DNA from: Epiperipatus broadwayi
Taxonomy: Eukaryota > Onychophora > Udeonychophora > Euonychophora > Peripatidae
DNA: 64,000 nucleotides
Assembly: GCA_028023455.1 (NCBI GenBank)
Contig: JAQFVV010006311.1
Coordinates: forward strand, 620,001 to 684,000
Reading direction: 5' to 3'
A model generated the notes under the pieces. It searched no databases, was not told where the DNA came from, and worked only from the letters and a program-made list of their open reading frames with translations. Shown in pieces: positions 61,890 through 64,000 of this stretch. Positions within the stretch are counted from its first letter, which is position 1. Each line of letters starts with the position of its first letter. Made by a program: the position numbers and the translations under genes.

Positions 61890-64000
61890 CACCGAATATT
61901 ATGAACTATTTTTGAAAAAAAAAACAACAACTGTGTAGATGATATTTTAAATATTGCAGTTACCATTGAAATTGTACATATTTATTGAATTGGGCATAGT
62001 AAGTGATAAATAATAACACTATATCCTATAGAGTATTTTATATAATATCAATAAGTATGCGCTTTTATAGTAAACTTTAGTATAGTTTATGTAGAAAAGT
62101 AAACCTCATTTAATTTACAAAGATTATCTCAATGATACTCTAAAGAGTTCCAATATTGATTTTTTTTAATTGGAAAGATATAGATCAAAATAAAATACAA
62201 TGGAGAACTACAATTGGACAAAGTATTTTAGAAAAAAAGATTATGTCAAGAGAAATTAAAAAAACAGCAGTGAAACATACACACTTCTTATTTTAGAAGA
62301 TCAGCATGTTATAAAAATGATTCATGGACTTATTTACAGTCATTGTGAAATGTACCATTAATTTGTGTTGTCCCAGTCAGAATTGTATATTCATCTAACA
62401 AAAGCTAGCGTTCTAGGCAAAAGTACCTTGAGTCCAATCATGTGCAAGATACATAAGTCAGGAACAATCATGAACTCTGCCCTATTGCCTATTTTCCACA
62501 TCTATAACATTACAAACAATATTTCTGATGATAAAAGATGAAATCTTATTCATTCCTGTCCCGGAGCCACAGCAGAGAAACAAAAAACCTACAGGAAAAG
62601 ATGATACTACTAGGCTTTGAAACCCCCCCCCCCCCAACAAGATGAAACATCTCCAGATTATAATTTACACTTTTCATCAAAATTCATTAATAAATCTCAG
62701 ATGTTGGCCTAAGGTCAATGGAAATAAGTTACATGTGATGCAATCTAATTAACGATGGGTATGCGTAAATCATGAGGCAAAGCAGAATTAAGTAATAATT
62801 ATATGGTTAATAATTTATTAATATTAATTATGAGATAATTAGTAAACAAATAGTTACCTAACCTAATAAATAGCTGTGAATCTATTTACATATAAAACTA
62901 ATAAAATTTTGGGTTTCACTTAATTATGAATGCTGATTTGTGTATTCTAACAAATTACATAATAGTAGAACATAAGTGAATTATTAAATAATACGCAAAT
63001 CGACAATTGAATACAATGACTAAAAAAGGTTTAGAGATAGTTAGCGTGATGTGTCTTAATATGCTAATGGTAGATATTAATTTTACCAAATTATAATTTA
63101 AACACTATGATTATTTTATGAGAAATAAATGGCCTTAAAGGACAGAGAGAGAAATGGGATATGAATTACATCAATTGCATTTACTATGGTTGATTTGAAC
63201 CACACATGAAAATATTTTATAGTTTACATGATTTAATTAAACAGTCATTAGACCACAAAATGTTTAAAGAGAAAAATCATTTGTATTTTACCCTAGTCCT
63301 TTTTGACTTGATAGGATTTATTTAGCATTGTTTGTTAGAGCACTCAAACATTGTTTCAATGAGAGTGTGGGTAGCTTAAATAAGCTTTAAAATGACACTC
63401 CTAACCTATAATATAAATGACAAAATAGGATGGATTTTAGATCTCATGGCATTATGTCTTACAGATTTAAAATAGGCAAAAATAAGAATATTAAGCAACA
63501 ATTGTGGTGCTGACCAAATGATAATGCTAGAAAAGGTTGAGTCCATTTTAGGACGAATGCTTCATCAATTATGTAAGTATATGAAATGTGCCTGGACACA
63601 TGACATATCAGCATTTAAAAAGGTGGTTGCATAGGAATTTCCATGGTTCCAATTTTTCAGTGTTAGATCTTGCAGAGCCTATCTACAGCCTGACAGTATC
63701 CTGGAGTCGGGGCTTCCAAACTCCTTTCAGGGATATGCCATAAGTAAGTAATCTTGGACCTTCGGGTTTTAAGTTTGACAAATCAAGATGTAAGAAAATT
63801 TTGTAACATTATCTAGGCCAAGCAACACTAATAATAATAAAAAATGAGGTTCTTAATGATGCTGATATGCGAATTAAGGCCCTCATGATTTACTAAAATC
63901 TAGCATAATGACATGACATAATTTAATCCCTCTCGAAAGGTACACAAATGACCTTTAATATTAATGAGGATGTCAAAACAATAAAAAAGGTGGAATATTG
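61890..64000. other. AT-rich DNA with an LTR-A-like relic and a poly-C run, no gene
   Basis: Minus-strand 62500-62390 resembles the U5 end of LTR A: AATAGGGCAGAG and AAGGTACTTTTGCCTAG occur in the same order and spacing. A poly-C run lies at about 62623-62635. A somewhat GC-richer patch at 63600-63770 has no identifiable product. Confidence 0.4.

Overview
The window is strongly AT-rich invertebrate-type nuclear DNA: poly-A/T runs, long (AT)n, (TAA)n and TATC/GATA microsatellites, and stacked retroelements. I found no intact host gene, rRNA or functional tRNA. The element mix (RTE and CR1-like LINEs, a Penelope-like element, hAT, gypsy-type LTR elements, a tRNA-derived SINE, hammerhead-bearing units) fits a metazoan such as a mollusc, cnidarian or arthropod. 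The sequence does not decide which, and the commonest octopus SINE type is not seen.

Layout: 1-3785 non-coding AT-rich DNA with a foldback and a perfect 67-bp tandem duplication. 3786-11983 young non-autonomous LTR retrotransposon (element A): two 2.1-kb LTRs about 1% different, a gag-type ORF, no pol. 11984-17471 no gene. 17472-19047 decayed Penelope-like element (RT plus GIY-YIG) between inverted 250-bp terminal repeats. 22150-25765 large imperfect palindrome: outer arms, then TATC and GATA arrays, then an RT fragment. 27127-28355 decayed repeat, then a 270-bp (TAA)n tract that also forms the 3' end of a CR1-like LINE on the minus strand (28656 to about 33430). 35631-36075 short hAT element with an 8-bp target duplication.

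38940-54900 is a three-layer nest. An RTE LINE (minus strand) was split by an array of hammerhead-ribozyme-containing repeats. That array was then split in its AT tract by a second LTR element (element B, 40182-52924) with extraordinary 4.8-kb LTRs and a coiled-coil ORF but no pol. 57430-60260 is a second RTE copy carrying a tRNA-derived SINE with a 12-bp target duplication. The right end has an inverted repeat pair, a relic resembling the LTR of element A, and AT-rich DNA.

None of these parts forms an operon-like or metabolic system. The relations are parasitic: elements A and B have promoters, poly(A) signals and primer/PPT candidates in cis but must borrow reverse transcriptase and integrase. 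The SINE and the hammerhead units must likewise borrow LINE or Penelope enzymes. The most unusual items are the tandem hammerhead units, the 4.8-kb LTRs with the frameshifted coiled-coil ORF, the gag-only element A, and the insertion of both LTR elements into (AT)n tracts.
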